Origin: CAG-826 sp964504595
GTDB taxonomy: Bacteria; Bacillota_I; Bacilli_A; RFN20; CAG-826
Direction of reading: 5' to 3'
Assembly (NCBI GenBank): GCA_964504595.1
Contig: CAZDEE010000018.1
Span: 1-29,716 of the forward strand
Length of the DNA: 29,716 nucleotides
A program made the position numbers and the translations under genes. The notes under the pieces are model-generated. The model made no database searches. It was not told where the DNA came from and was given only the letters and a program-made list of their open reading frames with translations. This document shows, piece after piece, positions 22,793-29,716 of the stretch; within the stretch, counting starts at the first letter, position 1, and each line of letters begins with the position of its first letter.

Positions 22793-23266
22793 ATGAAACG
22801 TAATGATTATATTTCTTGGGATGAATATTTTATGGGAATTGCTTATTTATCAGCAATGAGAAGTAAAGATCCTTCTACTCAAGTTGGAGCGTGTATTGTC
22901 GATCAAAATCATAAAGTAGTTTCCATTGGCTATAATGGAATGCCAGTTGGATGTGATGATGATGATATGCCATGGTCTCGAGATGGTAAAGGTATTGATA
23001 ATAAGTATTGGTATGTATGTCATGCTGAATTTAATGCGATACTTAACGCTCATCGTCAATCATTAGCGGATTGTGTTATATATGTCTCATTATTTCCATG
23101 TAATGAATGCGCTAAAGCAATCATTCAAACTGGAATTAAAGAAATAGTTTATGTATCGGATAAATATGCTGATACAGAAGGTACAAAAGCTAGTAAGTTT
23201 ATGTTAGATAAATGCGGTGTTAAATATCGTAAGTTTGAAGGTAGATTGGCGGATATTAAATTTTAA
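22793..23266 (+). CDS. dCMP deaminase, ComEB type (157 aa)
   Basis: This zinc enzyme deaminates dCMP to dUMP for dTTP synthesis. Zinc and catalytic residues are present: His77-Ala-Glu79 (CHAEFNAI) and Cys103/Cys106 (PCNECAK). SKDPSTQVGACIVD and GYNGMPVGCDD are typical of the family, and the insertion with WSRDGKG is usual for ComEB-like proteins. ATG 22793 follows GAGAGTG. The ECF transporter genes start 27 bases after its stop, so it may head that transcript. Confidence 0.93.
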   Translation: MKRNDYISWDEYFMGIAYLSAMRSKDPSTQVGACIVDQNHKVVSIGYNGMPVGCDDDDMPWSRDGKGIDNKYWYVCHAEFNAILNAHRQSLADCVIYVSLFPCNECAKAIIQTGIKEIVYVSDKYADTEGTKASKFMLDKCGVKYRKFEGRLADIKF

Positions 23267-23293
23267 ATAACGTTTGTTATGGGAGGTATTGAT

Positions 23294-24109
23294 ATGGATG
23301 CAGTTGTAATTAAAAATTTATCATATTGCTATAGTGATAATGTTTTTGCTATTGACCATATTGATTTAAGTTTAGAAAAAGGAAAGTATATTTCGATTGT
23401 TGGACATAATGGATCAGGAAAGTCTACACTTGCTAAGTTGATTTTAGGCTTATTAAAAGCTAAAGAAGGTTCAATAGAAGTTTTAGGAATGGAATTAAAT
23501 GAGCAAAATGTGACTGCGATTAGACGTAAAGTAGGTATTGTTTTCCAAAACCCTGATAATCAGTTTATTGGCTCTACAGTTGCAGATGATTTAGCTTTTG
23601 GATTAGAAAATCGTTGTGTTCCTCAAAAGGAGATGGAACCTTTAATTAAAGAATTTGCCACAAAAGTTAATATGCAAGATTTTTTAGATAAAGAACCAAC
23701 TAATCTTTCTGGAGGCCAAAAGCAAAGAGTTGCTATCGCGGGAGTATTAGCAATGCATCCAGAAATTATTATATTTGATGAAGCAACTGTTATGCTTGAT
23801 CCTAAAGGAAGAAAAGATATTGCTAATTTAATATTAGAAATGAGAAAAGAAAATCCAGAACTTACGATTATTTCAATTACTCATGATATGGAGGAAGCTT
23901 CATTATCAGATGAAGTCATTGTTTTAGATCATGGTAAAATAGTTGCAAAAGGAAAACCTTCTGAAGTACTTTCAAATTATGAATTATTAAATTATATCGA
24001 TTTAAAAATGCCTTTTTTATCAGAATTAAGATATTTATTAAAGAAAGAAGGCATTGAAATAGAAGAAACTACTTCATTTGAGGAAATGGTGGTGAGAATA
24101 TGTCGATAA
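23294..24109 (+). CDS. ecfA1: ECF transporter ATPase A1 (271 aa)
   Basis: This is one of two ATPases that power vitamin and micronutrient uptake by energy-coupling factor transporters. Walker A is GHNGSGKST (about 37), followed by Q-loop FQNPDNQFIGSTV, signature LSGGQKQR, and the A1-type Walker B IIFDEATVMLDPKGR. The A1-specific C-terminal extension is present. ATG 23294 follows GGGAGG; the ATG at 23279 lies at that site. The gene overlaps ecfA2 by 10 bases. The substrate-binding S component is not in this window, as usual for a shared (group II) ECF module. Confidence 0.93.
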   Translation: MDAVVIKNLSYCYSDNVFAIDHIDLSLEKGKYISIVGHNGSGKSTLAKLILGLLKAKEGSIEVLGMELNEQNVTAIRRKVGIVFQNPDNQFIGSTVADDLAFGLENRCVPQKEMEPLIKEFATKVNMQDFLDKEPTNLSGGQKQRVAIAGVLAMHPEIIIFDEATVMLDPKGRKDIANLILEMRKENPELTIISITHDMEEASLSDEVIVLDHGKIVAKGKPSEVLSNYELLNYIDLKMPFLSELRYLLKKEGIEIEETTSFEEMVVRICR

Positions 24110-24948
24110 AGTTTATTAAAGTATCACATGTATATTCTCCGAAATCTCCTTTTGAACATTTAGCGCTTAAGAATATTAATCTAATTATTGAAGAAGGAAC
24201 TTTTACAGCAATCGTTGGTCATACCGGATCAGGAAAAAGTACTTTAATTCAACATATTAATGCTTTGTTAAAACCAACAAAAGGAAAGGTAAGAGTGGGT
24301 TCTTATCTTATTTCTAATGAATCAAAAACTAAAAGTGTTAAATCATTAAGAAAATATGCTGGAGTTGTATTTCAATTTCCAGAATATCAACTTTTTGAAA
24401 GTACAGTTGAAAAAGATGCTATGTTTGGACCAAAGAATTTTGGTGCAAAAGATGAAGAAGCTAGAGCTAAAGCTCATAAGGCACTAGAAATGGTTGGTAT
24501 TCCTTCTTCATATTATCAAAAATCTCCTTTTGAATTATCTGGAGGAGAAAAAAGAAGAGTCGCTATTGCGGGTGTTTTAGCTATGGAACCAAGAGTTTTG
24601 GTTTTAGATGAACCAACTGCGGGACTAGATCCTCAAGGTACTAGAGAAATTATGCAATTATTTAAAACAATTCATGAAAGTGGTGTAACTATTATTTTAG
24701 TAAGCCATGATATGGATATTGTTTTAGAATACGCTAAAGACGTAATTGTGATGGAAAATGGAAGCATTATTAAAAAGACTACACCAATTGAATTATTTAA
24801 TGATCCTAATTTTGAATCATATTCTTTAGATATGCCACTTGTTTATAAATTTGCTAAGGCCTTAAAAGATAAAGGTATGAATATTAAATTGGACTCAATA
24901 ACAAACACCGAAACGCTTGTAAAGGCAATTAAAGAAGGAAGGGCTTAA
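24100..24948 (+). CDS. ecfA2: ECF transporter ATPase A2 (282 aa)
   Basis: The partner ATPase of EcfA1. Walker A is GHTGSGKST (about 40), with Q-loop FQFPEYQLFESTVEKDAMFGP, signature LSGGEKRR and Walker B VLDEPTAGLDPQG, the form typical of EcfA2. The start ATG lies inside the end of ecfA1 with GGTGG as ribosome site, so translation is coupled. Only 4 bases separate it from ecfT. Confidence 0.93.
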   Translation: MSIKFIKVSHVYSPKSPFEHLALKNINLIIEEGTFTAIVGHTGSGKSTLIQHINALLKPTKGKVRVGSYLISNESKTKSVKSLRKYAGVVFQFPEYQLFESTVEKDAMFGPKNFGAKDEEARAKAHKALEMVGIPSSYYQKSPFELSGGEKRRVAIAGVLAMEPRVLVLDEPTAGLDPQGTREIMQLFKTIHESGVTIILVSHDMDIVLEYAKDVIVMENGSIIKKTTPIELFNDPNFESYSLDMPLVYKFAKALKDKGMNIKLDSITNTETLVKAIKEGRA

Positions 24949-24952
24949 GATT

Positions 24953-25831
24953 ATGAATAACAACTCAATTTTAGGCCGTTATATGCCTTATAATACGATA
25001 GTTCATCGCTTAGATGCTCGTTGTAAATTGCTTGCACTTATTTTATTAATGGTACCAATATTCTTATCTTTTGCTAATCCTGCGACTAATTTTATTTTAT
25101 ATGGATTAATGGCAATTTTGTTCTATGTAATAATGCGTATTGCCAAGATTCGATTTACAATGATTTTGTCACAATTAAAATCTTTATGGATAATGATGAT
25201 TTTTATTTTAATAATCAATTTATTTGTTATAAAAGATGGAAGTTATGGATTTGTACAAATAGGAAGCTTTACATTAGCATTTAAAGCAGTTATTGATACC
25301 TTATATGTAATAATACGTTTAGCATTAGTTATTGTCTTAACAACAATTTTAACTGCATCAACAAGACCATTAGATTTAACTTTTGCTCTAGAATGGTATT
25401 TAACACCATTTAAGAAAATAGGGTTACCAACACCTGCAATTGCCATGACAATATCGCTTGCATTACGGTTTATTCCAACATTTTTAGAAGATACAGATCG
25501 TATTATGAAGGCACAATCTTCTAGAGGTGTTGATTATGAAAATGGTAAATTTCATGAAAAGATTAAAGCGATGATATCCTTGATTGTTCCTCTTCTTAGT
25601 AGCGCTTTACAAAAGAGTGATGATTTGGCGAATGCGCTTGAAGCAAGAGGATACGATCCAGATGCTAAAAGAACTCACTATCGAGTTATGAAATGGAAAT
25701 TTAAAGATACTCTTGCGGTATTTATTTGTATTGCTTTTTTAGGTGTAATGATTACAAGTTCAGTTTTAAAGATTGATATTGCTTCATCAATATTAACAAT
25801 ATTAGAAAGCATTATTAAAGGAGTTAAATAA
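24953..25831 (+). CDS. ecfT: ECF transporter membrane component T (292 aa)
   Basis: The membrane scaffold joins the two ATPases to interchangeable S components. Membrane helices are seen in the regions 27-65, 75-100, 108-135 and 240-262. The two coupling motifs, AQSSRG (about 183) and ALEARGYDP (about 223), bind the ATPase grooves. Length is slightly above the common 265 residues. It lies 2 bases before truA, an order found in many Bacillota at the end of the ribosomal protein region. Confidence 0.92.
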   Translation: MNNNSILGRYMPYNTIVHRLDARCKLLALILLMVPIFLSFANPATNFILYGLMAILFYVIMRIAKIRFTMILSQLKSLWIMMIFILIINLFVIKDGSYGFVQIGSFTLAFKAVIDTLYVIIRLALVIVLTTILTASTRPLDLTFALEWYLTPFKKIGLPTPAIAMTISLALRFIPTFLEDTDRIMKAQSSRGVDYENGKFHEKIKAMISLIVPLLSSALQKSDDLANALEARGYDPDAKRTHYRVMKWKFKDTLAVFICIAFLGVMITSSVLKIDIASSILTILESIIKGVK

Positions 25832-25833
25832 TT

Positions 25834-27363
25834 ATGCCAAGATATTTAGCTACAGTTTCTTATGATGGCACTAATTACTATGGCTTTCAAAAGCAAAATG
25901 ACCAGGTGACTATCCAGGGAATATTAGAAGAAAAGATTTCACAAATATTGAATCAAGATACTATTATTTATGGTTCAGGAAGAACCGATGCAAAAGTTCA
26001 TGCATATGGACAAACTTTTCATTTTAATACAAGTAAATTATTAGATTTAGGGAAGTTCCGTTATAGTTTAAATTGTATATTACCAAAGGATATTCATATT
26101 ATCGATATTCAAGAGGTTAGTGATGAAGTGCATGCACGATTCTCTGCACTTGCAAAAGTTTATACTTATGTTGTTAATCAAGGAGAGGATAGTCCTTTTT
26201 TAAGAAATTACACTTATCATTTAGGGCAAAAACTTGATATAGATAAGATGAAAAAGGCGTCTAGAAGTATAACAGGTAGTCATTGCTTTAGGAATTTTAC
26301 TTCTAAAGAAGAAGATAAAGATGAATTTGTTAGAATGATTCATTTTATAGATTTTGAGGAAAAAGATGATCTTTTATATATTACTTTTGCGGGCAATGGA
26401 TTTATGCGTTATATGATAAGAATGCTTGCGGGTTCTTTAATTGCTATTGGTTTAGGAAAAGAAAATGCAGATTTTTTTAAATGCCGTTTAATTACTGAAG
26501 AAAGAGAAGTTGTTTCTTATAAAGCTCCTGCGCATGGATTATATTTAAAGAAAGTTTATTATAATGAACCTTTAAGAATTAGTTATCATACTCATACTTC
26601 TAGATGTGGACACGCAAGAGGAAAAGATGAGGAGTATGTTATTTCTTCAATTAATAATGGATTACAAATACTTGGTTTTAGTGATCATATTTTTTATCCT
26701 AATTTTACTGGTGATAACTATAAAAATGTTCGTGGTGATTATTCTTTACTAGAAGATTATCGTGGTTCTGTTTTAGAATTAAAAGAAAACTATAAGAATA
26801 AAATTGATATTCATTTAGGCTTTGAAGCAGAATATTATGAAGATTATGATTGGTATTATAAAAAATTGATTGATTCTAAAACGGTTGAATATTTGATACT
26901 TGGACAACATTTTATTCGAGAAAATGGTATAACTGGAAGCTTCTTGTTTAATTCACAAGATAATATTGGTATAAAAAAATACATGAATGCTTTAATTAAA
27001 GGCATGGAAACAGGATATTTCTTATATGTTGCTCATCCAGATTTATATTTATCAGGATATGCTGAATTTGATGAAACTGCTGAACAAATTGCTCATTTAA
27101 TTGCGCAAAAATCAATTGAATTAGATATTCCTCTTGAACTTAATTTAGGTGGATTTAGAAGAGGTTTTAAAACATATTTAAATGGTGAGAGCAGATATGA
27201 ATACCCTAACTTTGATTTTTGGAAAGTGATTTCTAAATATGGTTGTAAGGTTGTTGTGGGAATTGACGCTCATGATCCAAATAATATTGATGATTCCAAA
27301 TATTTTTTAGCAAGAATGTATATTGATCACTTTAAATTAAATGTTATTAAAATGGTAATTTAA
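25834..27363 (+). CDS. truA: tRNA pseudouridine synthase TruA fused to a PHP phosphoesterase (509 aa)
   Basis: Residues 1-243 are a complete TruA, which forms pseudouridine at tRNA positions 38-40: catalytic Asp52 in GSGRTDAKVHAYGQ, FAGNGFMRYMIRMLAG (about 188), and the normal end PAHGLYLKKVYY. The same frame continues without a linker into a PHP metal-dependent phosphoesterase like HisJ-type histidinol-phosphatases: YHTHTSRCGHARG (251-263), GFSDHIFYP, LGFEAEYYED, LGQHF, AHPDLY, LELNLGG and VGIDAHDP. All expected metal-binding His/Asp/Glu positions appear present. The junction codons (26551-26590) contain no stop or start-like break. It ends the ecf operon, followed by a strong terminator. 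Confidence 0.92.
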   Translation: MPRYLATVSYDGTNYYGFQKQNDQVTIQGILEEKISQILNQDTIIYGSGRTDAKVHAYGQTFHFNTSKLLDLGKFRYSLNCILPKDIHIIDIQEVSDEVHARFSALAKVYTYVVNQGEDSPFLRNYTYHLGQKLDIDKMKKASRSITGSHCFRNFTSKEEDKDEFVRMIHFIDFEEKDDLLYITFAGNGFMRYMIRMLAGSLIAIGLGKENADFFKCRLITEEREVVSYKAPAHGLYLKKVYYNEPLRISYHTHTSRCGHARGKDEEYVISSINNGLQILGFSDHIFYPNFTGDNYKNVRGDYSLLEDYRGSVLELKENYKNKIDIHLGFEAEYYEDYDWYYKKLIDSKTVEYLILGQHFIRENGITGSFLFNSQDNIGIKKYMNALIKGMETGYFLYVAHPDLYLSGYAEFDETAEQIAHLIAQKSIELDIPLELNLGGFRRGFKTYLNGESRYEYPNFDFWKVISKYGCKVVVGIDAHDPNNIDDSKYFLARMYIDHFKLNVIKMVI

Positions 27364-27392
27364 GTTTTTAGTATATATATCAAAAGGATATT

Positions 27393-27457
27393 AAAAAACG
27401 TTATTAATATTCTATTGCAGAGATTGCATAGCTATATTAATAGCGGTTTTTTTAATT
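27393..27457 (+). terminator. Long terminator after the ecf-truA operon
   Basis: AAAAAACG plus TTATTAATAT (27393-27410) pair with ATATTAATAGCGGTTTTT (27433-27450 region), with one bulge and one wobble, and a T-run follows. A smaller CTAT-TGCA/TGCA-TAG hairpin forms the top. Confidence 0.85.
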
Positions 27458-27910
27458 TCAAATTGTTTTTTATGATAGTCTTGTTAAAAGTCTAAATGAC
27501 TTCTAATGAGATTATTTTTTAGCTATTACATAAAAATTAAGAATTAAAAGCATAGGAGAAAGAATAATGGAAAAATAAATCGATTTTGTTAGCTCTACCG
27601 TATTACTTTTTTTCAAAACTATTTGTATCAAAGTAAACAATTTATAGAGAAGTACAAAGAAATTGTAAAATCAAACCAGCTAAAATACCTTATAAACCAA
27701 TTAAATTAGTTCGCTGTAAATTTAGAAAGAAGTTCCTCATACTTATGATTCTATTAGAAAATGTCATATAGCTTTACATAATTTTTTTAGTTATATATAA
27801 AAGTTAGTATGGATACATTGTTAGACATTGTAATTTTTCTTTAAAAAATGTCTGAATATATACAAATAAAAAATTATCACTATACTTTTGAAATCGTATT
27901 TTTGTTCATG
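27458..27910. other. Gene-poor AT-rich spacer
   Basis: About 450 bases between the truA terminator and the fic terminator. A ribosome-like AGGAGA at 27553-27558 precedes ATG 27567, but that frame closes after three codons (ATG GAA AAA TAA). The part around 27655-27735 has a faintly coding look, but every frame is broken. It may be decayed coding DNA, and I can name no gene in it. Confidence 0.4.
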
Positions 27911-27942
27911 AAAAAAGCACCCACCACTTCTGATAGATGCCG
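27911..27942 (-). terminator. Terminator of the fic gene
   Basis: On the minus strand GCATCTATC (27940-27932) pairs with GGTGGGTGC (27925-27917), with four G-U pairs, followed by T6. Confidence 0.7.
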
Positions 27943-27985
27943 TAACATATTTAGATAAAATTTATTTTCATTAAACTTAAATTAT

Positions 27986-28930
27986 TTATAAATTAATTGT
28001 CTTCCAACAATTATTCTTCATAAATTTTGTAATTATTGATATATCCTCACCTTCATAATATTTCACAAGCAGTTTTTTAAATTCAGGAACTTCTTTTTCT
28101 GGGATAACTAAAAATCCACCACCATGAGCTATTAAATAATGATTAGCAAAAATAACGGATGCTCTCTTGTTTCCATCAAGAAATATTTGTGTCTTCATAC
28201 AATAAAGACATAACTCAATAGCTATATCAATTGCATTCTTTTCTTTGAGTTCTATTTCTTGAATTTTCTCTTTCACATCAAATTCGTTAGGAAGTGGGGG
28301 GATATATGAAGAACCACCAATTGTGACAGGAACTCCACGAATACGACCACCATCAGCAAAAAAGCCTTCATTAACAAGTTTTGCTATATGACATAGCATG
28401 TAATAATCACTTTTACATGCTATAACATCTCTATCAAGTATAAATTCCCATGCATGTTTTAAATTCAATATTTTTTGTACATCAGTAGCAGTCATTCCAT
28501 TTACTTTTCCATTTTCTATAATTTCTTCTGTTTGAGGAAAAGATGTCGCAACGCCTTCCAAAACTGCTTGATCATAAATATTCATTTTCATATTGGTTCT
28601 TGCAAATGCAATGCTTTTTATTACATCGACAGAAAGCTCATTTTCGGAATATCCTAATGCCGCAAGTTGCTTATCAATTTCTCGTAATCTTTTTTTGATT
28701 TCGCGAGCCTCTTTAGAATTTTTTAAAAGAAGATTATATAATTCATCTGTATATGTTCCGACATATGTTGATGTTAATCTTCCGGATACTCTTTTTCTAA
28801 TATATAGATATTTTCCATCACCTTTTTGTTTAACTTCAGGTGTGCCATCATAAGCCATAAGATTCAAACGGGCATTCAAATCTGCTTTTTTTCTTAGTAA
28901 TTCCTGTATCTCATTAAATTGTGCAGACAT
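27986..28930 (-). CDS. Fic-family protein lacking the catalytic His (314 aa)
   Basis: Fic proteins usually transfer AMP or another phosphate-containing group to target proteins. The core motif HPFxxGNxR reads QIFLDGNKR (248-256): the Phe, Asp, Gly-Asn and Lys-Arg are intact, but the catalytic His is Gln248 (codon CAA). The N-terminal part (1-95) has an RNA/DNA-binding look: GKYLYIRKRVSGRLTSTYVG (39-58) and a Lys/Arg helix, as in phage-type proteins. The fold's N-terminal Fic helices follow (about 100-245). An alpha-helical LEGVATSFPQTEE (124-136) may be the inhibitory segment. Start ATG 28930-28928 follows AGGAGG. Four TAGGGAA repeats upstream suggest autoregulation. Isolated, with its own terminator. 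Confidence 0.85.
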   Translation of the reverse strand: MSAQFNEIQELLRKKADLNARLNLMAYDGTPEVKQKGDGKYLYIRKRVSGRLTSTYVGTYTDELYNLLLKNSKEAREIKKRLREIDKQLAALGYSENELSVDVIKSIAFARTNMKMNIYDQAVLEGVATSFPQTEEIIENGKVNGMTATDVQKILNLKHAWEFILDRDVIACKSDYYMLCHIAKLVNEGFFADGGRIRGVPVTIGGSSYIPPLPNEFDVKEKIQEIELKEKNAIDIAIELCLYCMKTQIFLDGNKRASVIFANHYLIAHGGGFLVIPEKEVPEFKKLLVKYYEGEDISIITKFMKNNCWKTINL

Positions 28931-28944
28931 ATTATTACCTCCTG

Positions 28945-29044
28945 TAGGGAATTTTTATAATAATATATTATCATATTGTTCCCTAATTTTCAATAAATAT
29001 AGGGAACAATTACAAACAAATAACAGCAAGAAGTTCCCTAATTT
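28945..29044. promoter_or_regulatory. TAGGGAA operator cluster before fic
   Basis: The heptamer TAGGGAA or its complement TTCCCTA occurs four times in 100 bases: 28945-28951 (touching the ribosome site), 28979-28985, 29000-29006 and 29034-29040. The middle two form a perfect inverted repeat, TTGTTCCCTA (28976-28985) with TAGGGAACAA (29000-29009). GTTCCCTAATTT is also repeated directly (28978-28989, 29033-29044). Such spacing suits a repressor bound at several sites. Confidence 0.65.
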
Positions 29045-29149
29045 ATTATTTTTAAGTAATTATGTATTATTCAAATAATTAACACTATACGAAACCAAAA
29101 ATTTATATTATCTCTTATTACATAATCAAAAGCCCTAACAGTTCTTAAA

Positions 29150-29217
29150 CTAACTATTTATTATCTTTTTAGGAATGTAAAATAATGGTTCAAACACCTG
29201 CTACTAAAAATAGTTAG
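29150..29217. repeat. 10-bp inverted repeat in the intergenic region
   Basis: CTAACTATTT (29150-29159) and AAATAGTTAG (29208-29217) are exact reverse complements, 48 bases apart. Between 29045 and 29500 there is otherwise no feature I can support. A frame at 29257-29499 lacks a ribosome site. Confidence 0.4.
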
Positions 29218-29502
29218 AAATGCTTTTACCTTGGAAAATCAAGTTATAATTTTGCTATGGTAATCTTTGACGCTTACGTTGAAAAAGATATCTGTACCAT
29301 ATTCGAATTATCTTCTTGGTTATTACTTGAAAAAGGCGAATCCATAGCTAAAAAATATGTACCACTTACTTCCTTTAATTTTGACAGAAAACATATTAAT
29401 TCTAAACCATGCCAGAGAAAAATGCATTTTTGCTTCTTAAAGCGGATTTTACTTTGTCAATTAACGAAAGATGATAACGAAAATGAAAATAGTACATAGT
29501 AT

Positions 29503-29531
29503 TTGAATCAAAGCCTAGTTTGTGGTAAAAT
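29503..29531 (+). promoter_or_regulatory. Promoter of the AlbA_2-like gene
   Basis: TTGAAT (29503-29508) and TAAAAT (29526-29531) are separated by 17 bases, with TGG just before the -10 box (extended -10). The start codon lies 37 bases downstream. Confidence 0.65.
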
Positions 29532-29567
29532 TTGCTCAATAAATTTCTACAGAAAGGAACGATACTA

Positions 29568-29716
29568 ATGAGCTATTTCGAAACTGAAAAAATTGAATTA
29601 AAGAGAATTTTAAATGATTCTTTTGAAAAAGAAGTAGTAGCGTTTTTAAATAGTCATGATGGCACTATCTATATAGGTATAGATGATAATGGTACTATTG
29701 TTGGAGTTGATAACGT
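29568..29716 (+). CDS. AlbA_2/Schlafen-like DNA-binding protein, 5' end only
   Basis: The first 49 codons are present before the window ends. MSYFETEKIELKRILNDSFE followed by KEVVAFLNSHDGTIYIGIDD and NGTIVGV is the classic AlbA_2 (divergent AAA_4/Schlafen AlbA) domain: E-x-x-E-x-K near the start, then the AFLN-x-x-GGT-I-x-IGI-DD element. Such proteins usually continue with an ATP-binding helicase-like C-terminal half and a winged helix, and are common in accessory regions as transcription or defence-related factors. ATG 29568 follows AGAAAGGA with good spacing, behind a clear promoter. Confidence 0.85.
   Translation, partial: MSYFETEKIELKRILNDSFEKEVVAFLNSHDGTIYIGIDDNGTIVGVDN

Noticed and set aside
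23294..25831. Missing S component as evidence of a broken ECF transporter
   Set aside because: Shared-module ECF systems normally encode their S components elsewhere in the genome, so absence here is ordinary.
14878..28930. The Phd/YefM domain of NadE and the Fic (Doc-like) protein as a split Phd-Doc toxin-antitoxin pair
   Set aside because: They lie 11 kb apart on opposite strands among housekeeping genes. The Fic protein lacks the catalytic His and is much larger than Doc. There is no evidence of a link.
29257..29499. An 80-codon open frame on the plus strand
   Set aside because: No ribosome site, no recognisable protein pattern and a low-complexity end (NENENST). Probably a chance frame in non-coding or decayed DNA.
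1..29716. UGA read as tryptophan, as in Mycoplasma-type code
   Set aside because: Intact genes end at TGA (for example at 1211-1213), and Trp positions use TGG; no in-frame TGA is needed to complete any family.
1..29716. CRISPR array, tRNA or rRNA genes
   Set aside because: No regularly spaced direct repeats of 25-40 bases and no tRNA- or rRNA-like segments were found by reading. Very divergent RNAs could be missed by eye.

Overview
The window is about 29.7 kb of AT-rich bacterial DNA. It uses the standard genetic code: several intact genes end in TGA. Shine-Dalgarno sites are strong (AGGAGG/GGAGG), TTGNNN/TANNNT promoters are present, and U-tailed hairpin terminators follow many genes. Gene content (energising module of an ECF transporter next to truA, ComEB-type dCMP deaminase, glutamine-dependent NAD synthase, a Cys lipoprotein, many small membrane proteins) points to a low-GC Bacillota, probably an uncultured Bacilli/Erysipelotrichia/Mollicutes-like host-associated lineage. 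This placement is inference from gene style, not from a marker.

Region 1 (about 1-6050) is a decayed accessory island. It holds a DUF4417 gene split in two at an A-run, two overlapping small genes that look like a phage toxin/immunity pair, and a promoter, Trp-rich leader peptide and terminator cassette in front of a short truncated ORF. It also holds a minus-strand nucleotidyltransferase-like stub, a 34-bp perfect palindrome, a complete IS110-family element with a possible bridge RNA, a DUF4143 AAA ATPase behind repeated inverted operators, and the 3' end of a phage portal gene.

Region 2 (about 6100-14750) is chromosomal but lineage-specific. It contains an SDR oxidoreductase overlapping an unusual membrane protein, a small orphan protein, a Ser/Thr-rich lipoprotein, a multi-pass membrane protein and a degenerate PlsC-like acyltransferase. 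A DUF898-like membrane protein is coupled to a secreted propeller-like protein, and a convergent operon encodes a monoacylglycerol-lipase-like hydrolase.

Region 3 (about 14780-27460) is mostly housekeeping. An operon encodes NAD synthase (with a fused N-terminal Phd/YefM antitoxin-type domain), a NUDIX ADP-ribose pyrophosphatase and an ABC exporter. These are followed by a GH13 protein with substituted invariant residues, a MazG-like pyrophosphohydrolase, a Cof-type HAD phosphatase, dCMP deaminase, and ecfA1-ecfA2-ecfT-truA, in which truA is fused in frame to a PHP-family phosphoesterase.

Region 4 (about 27460-29716) is accessory again. It has gene-poor sequence, a Fic-family protein lacking the catalytic His behind a cluster of TAGGGAA repeats, and the start of an AlbA_2/Schlafen-like gene cut by the window edge.

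The strongest candidates for something undescribed are the Phd/YefM-NadE fusion (with a TGTACA motif between its promoter and start), the TruA-PHP fusion, the IS110 non-coding structures, and the Trp-rich leader/attenuator.
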